DNA of 14,064 nucleotides from Oscillospiraceae bacterium. GTDB lineage: Bacteria; Bacillota; Clostridia; Oscillospirales; Oscillospiraceae. The notes beneath the pieces are model-generated. The model had not been told where the DNA came from and searched no databases. It saw only the letters and a list, made by a program, of their open reading frames with translations. The stretch lies in NCBI GenBank assembly GCA_016287555.1, contig JAEFAK010000024.1, forward strand, positions 1 through 14,064, written 5' to 3'. Within the stretch, counting starts at the first letter, position 1, and every line of letters begins with the position of its first letter. The translations under genes were made by a program, and so were the position numbers. Below, piece after piece: positions 13,500-14,064 of this stretch.

Positions 13500-14064
13500 C
13501 AGTAAGCACCCTCCTTCACCTTGACTATGACGGGCTCTCCGCCCGCCGGGGCCCAGATGTTCTCGGCCTCCGGCTCCATCGTGCGTATGGCGGCCTCCTC
13601 GCTCGCAATGAAGACTCTGTCGTCCTTTTCGCCGACGACCATGGAGCGGAGCTTGAGCCTGTCGTTGAGGGCCATCAGCCCGCCCGTAAAGCCGAGGACG
13701 ATGGAAAACGGACCCGTTATCAGCAGGCTGGGGAAGACCTTGCGAAGGAACGTGAGCCTTTCGCGCGTCTCCGGGTCCTTCTCGCTCTCTATCGTGTTCC
13801 AGAAGGGAGCCGCGATGACGCCGGCCGCCTCCTGCAGGGTCAGCCCCTGCACGCGGACGAGGTAATCCAATATATATGTAATGACCTCGGTGTCGGTCTG
13901 GAGCGTGCATTTATAGCCGAACATCTCAATGAAGCGGCGGTTGGCGTCATAGGAGGATATCTCGCCGTTGTGCACGACGGACCAGTCGAGCAGCGTAAAG
14001 GGATGCGCCCCGCCCCACCAGCCGGGGGTGTTGGTCGGGTAGCGGCCGTGCGCCGTCCATGAAT
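13499..14064 (-). CDS. Glutamate synthase amidotransferase subunit (class II), 5' end beyond window
   Basis: This subunit hydrolyses glutamine and passes the ammonia to the glutamate synthase core. Only the last 187 residues are present; the start codon and catalytic N-terminal cysteine lie beyond base 14064. The visible part contains HGRYPTNTPGWWGGAHPF and the HNGEISS motif that shapes the glutamine pocket and oxyanion hole in class II amidotransferases (about 14047-13955). It ends with GPFSIVLGFTGGLMALNDR and a VFIASEEAAIR segment, which match the N-terminal domain of GltB. A GTG at 13975 is just an internal valine codon, not a start. The stop overlaps the core subunit's ATG by one base. 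The operon promoter and any ANTAR target leader should lie upstream of this gene, outside the window. Confidence 0.93.
   Translation of the reverse strand, partial: SWTAHGRYPTNTPGWWGGAHPFTLLDWSVVHNGEISSYDANRRFIEMFGYKCTLQTDTEVITYILDYLVRVQGLTLQEAAGVIAAPFWNTIESEKDPETRERLTFLRKVFPSLLITGPFSIVLGFTGGLMALNDRLKLRSMVVGEKDDRVFIASEEAAIRTMEPEAENIWAPAGGEPVIVKVKEGAY

Noticed and set aside
13500..13910. N-terminal extension of the glutamate synthase core reading frame
   Set aside because: The extension is the alternate frame of the amidotransferase gene and reads as histidine/arginine/glycine-rich nonsense; a proper ribosome binding site and TGATG overlap mark the start at 13499.
1..14064. Mobile element, CRISPR, toxin-antitoxin or defence system
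   Set aside because: No transposase, integrase, terminal repeats, spaced repeat array, nuclease or methylase gene was seen; all genes are assignable to metabolism, transport, envelope or regulation.

Overview
The window looks like chromosomal DNA from a high-GC, strictly anaerobic Firmicute, probably a clostridial gut-type lineage. The grounds are an oxygen-sensitive class III ribonucleotide reductase with its radical-SAM activase, a LytR-CpsA-Psr cell-wall ligase (typical of Gram-positives), strong GGAGG ribosome binding sites, near-consensus sigma-A promoters, and a clostridial-type glutamine synthetase/ANTAR regulator pair beside a split glutamate synthase. The lineage is inferred from gene content only. 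I see no mobile elements, tRNA or rRNA genes, CRISPR arrays or prophage genes, and no gene-free stretch longer than about 200 bases.

Region 1 (1-2086, minus strand): anaerobic deoxynucleotide synthesis. An activase gene (nrdG type, 1290-1985) lies upstream of the N-terminal half of nrdD (1-1095, cut by the window edge). The 194-base gap between them holds a good sigma-A promoter for nrdD and a pair of NrdR-box-like sites with starts 32 bases apart. nrdG has its own extended -10 promoter just after the terminator of the preceding gene.

Region 2 (2098-3528, minus): a sodium/glutamate symporter (gltS) with a textbook promoter and a strong terminator.

Region 3 (3620-7752, plus): a probable four-gene operon made of an ABC ATPase, a large two-halved ABC exporter permease, ammonia-dependent NAD synthetase (nadE) and an LCP-family cell-envelope protein. 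It ends in a hairpin terminator that also faces the converging minus-strand operon.

Region 4 (7751-14064, minus): an ammonia-assimilation operon read from right to left, with every junction either overlapping or under 40 bases. Its genes are a glutamate synthase amidotransferase subunit (cut at the right edge), a glutamate synthase FMN/Fe-S core with an N-terminal two-cluster ferredoxin domain, a 16-cysteine ferredoxin, an FAD/NAD(P)H oxidoreductase, a GXGXG subunit, a short glutamine synthetase and an ANTAR RNA-binding regulator. Together these make a GS-GOGAT cycle: the synthetase fixes ammonia into glutamine, the amidotransferase releases it, and the core makes glutamate with electrons supplied by the oxidoreductase and ferredoxin. 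The ANTAR protein is the likely nitrogen-responsive antiterminator, and gltS supplies glutamate from outside.

Most of the window is recognisable metabolism rather than a new system. The points most worth checking are a lysine at the catalytic-glutamate flap of the glutamine synthetase, a receiver domain in the ANTAR protein that lacks its phosphorylation residues, the electron-transfer set built into the split glutamate synthase, and the NrdR-controlled promoter between nrdG and nrdD.
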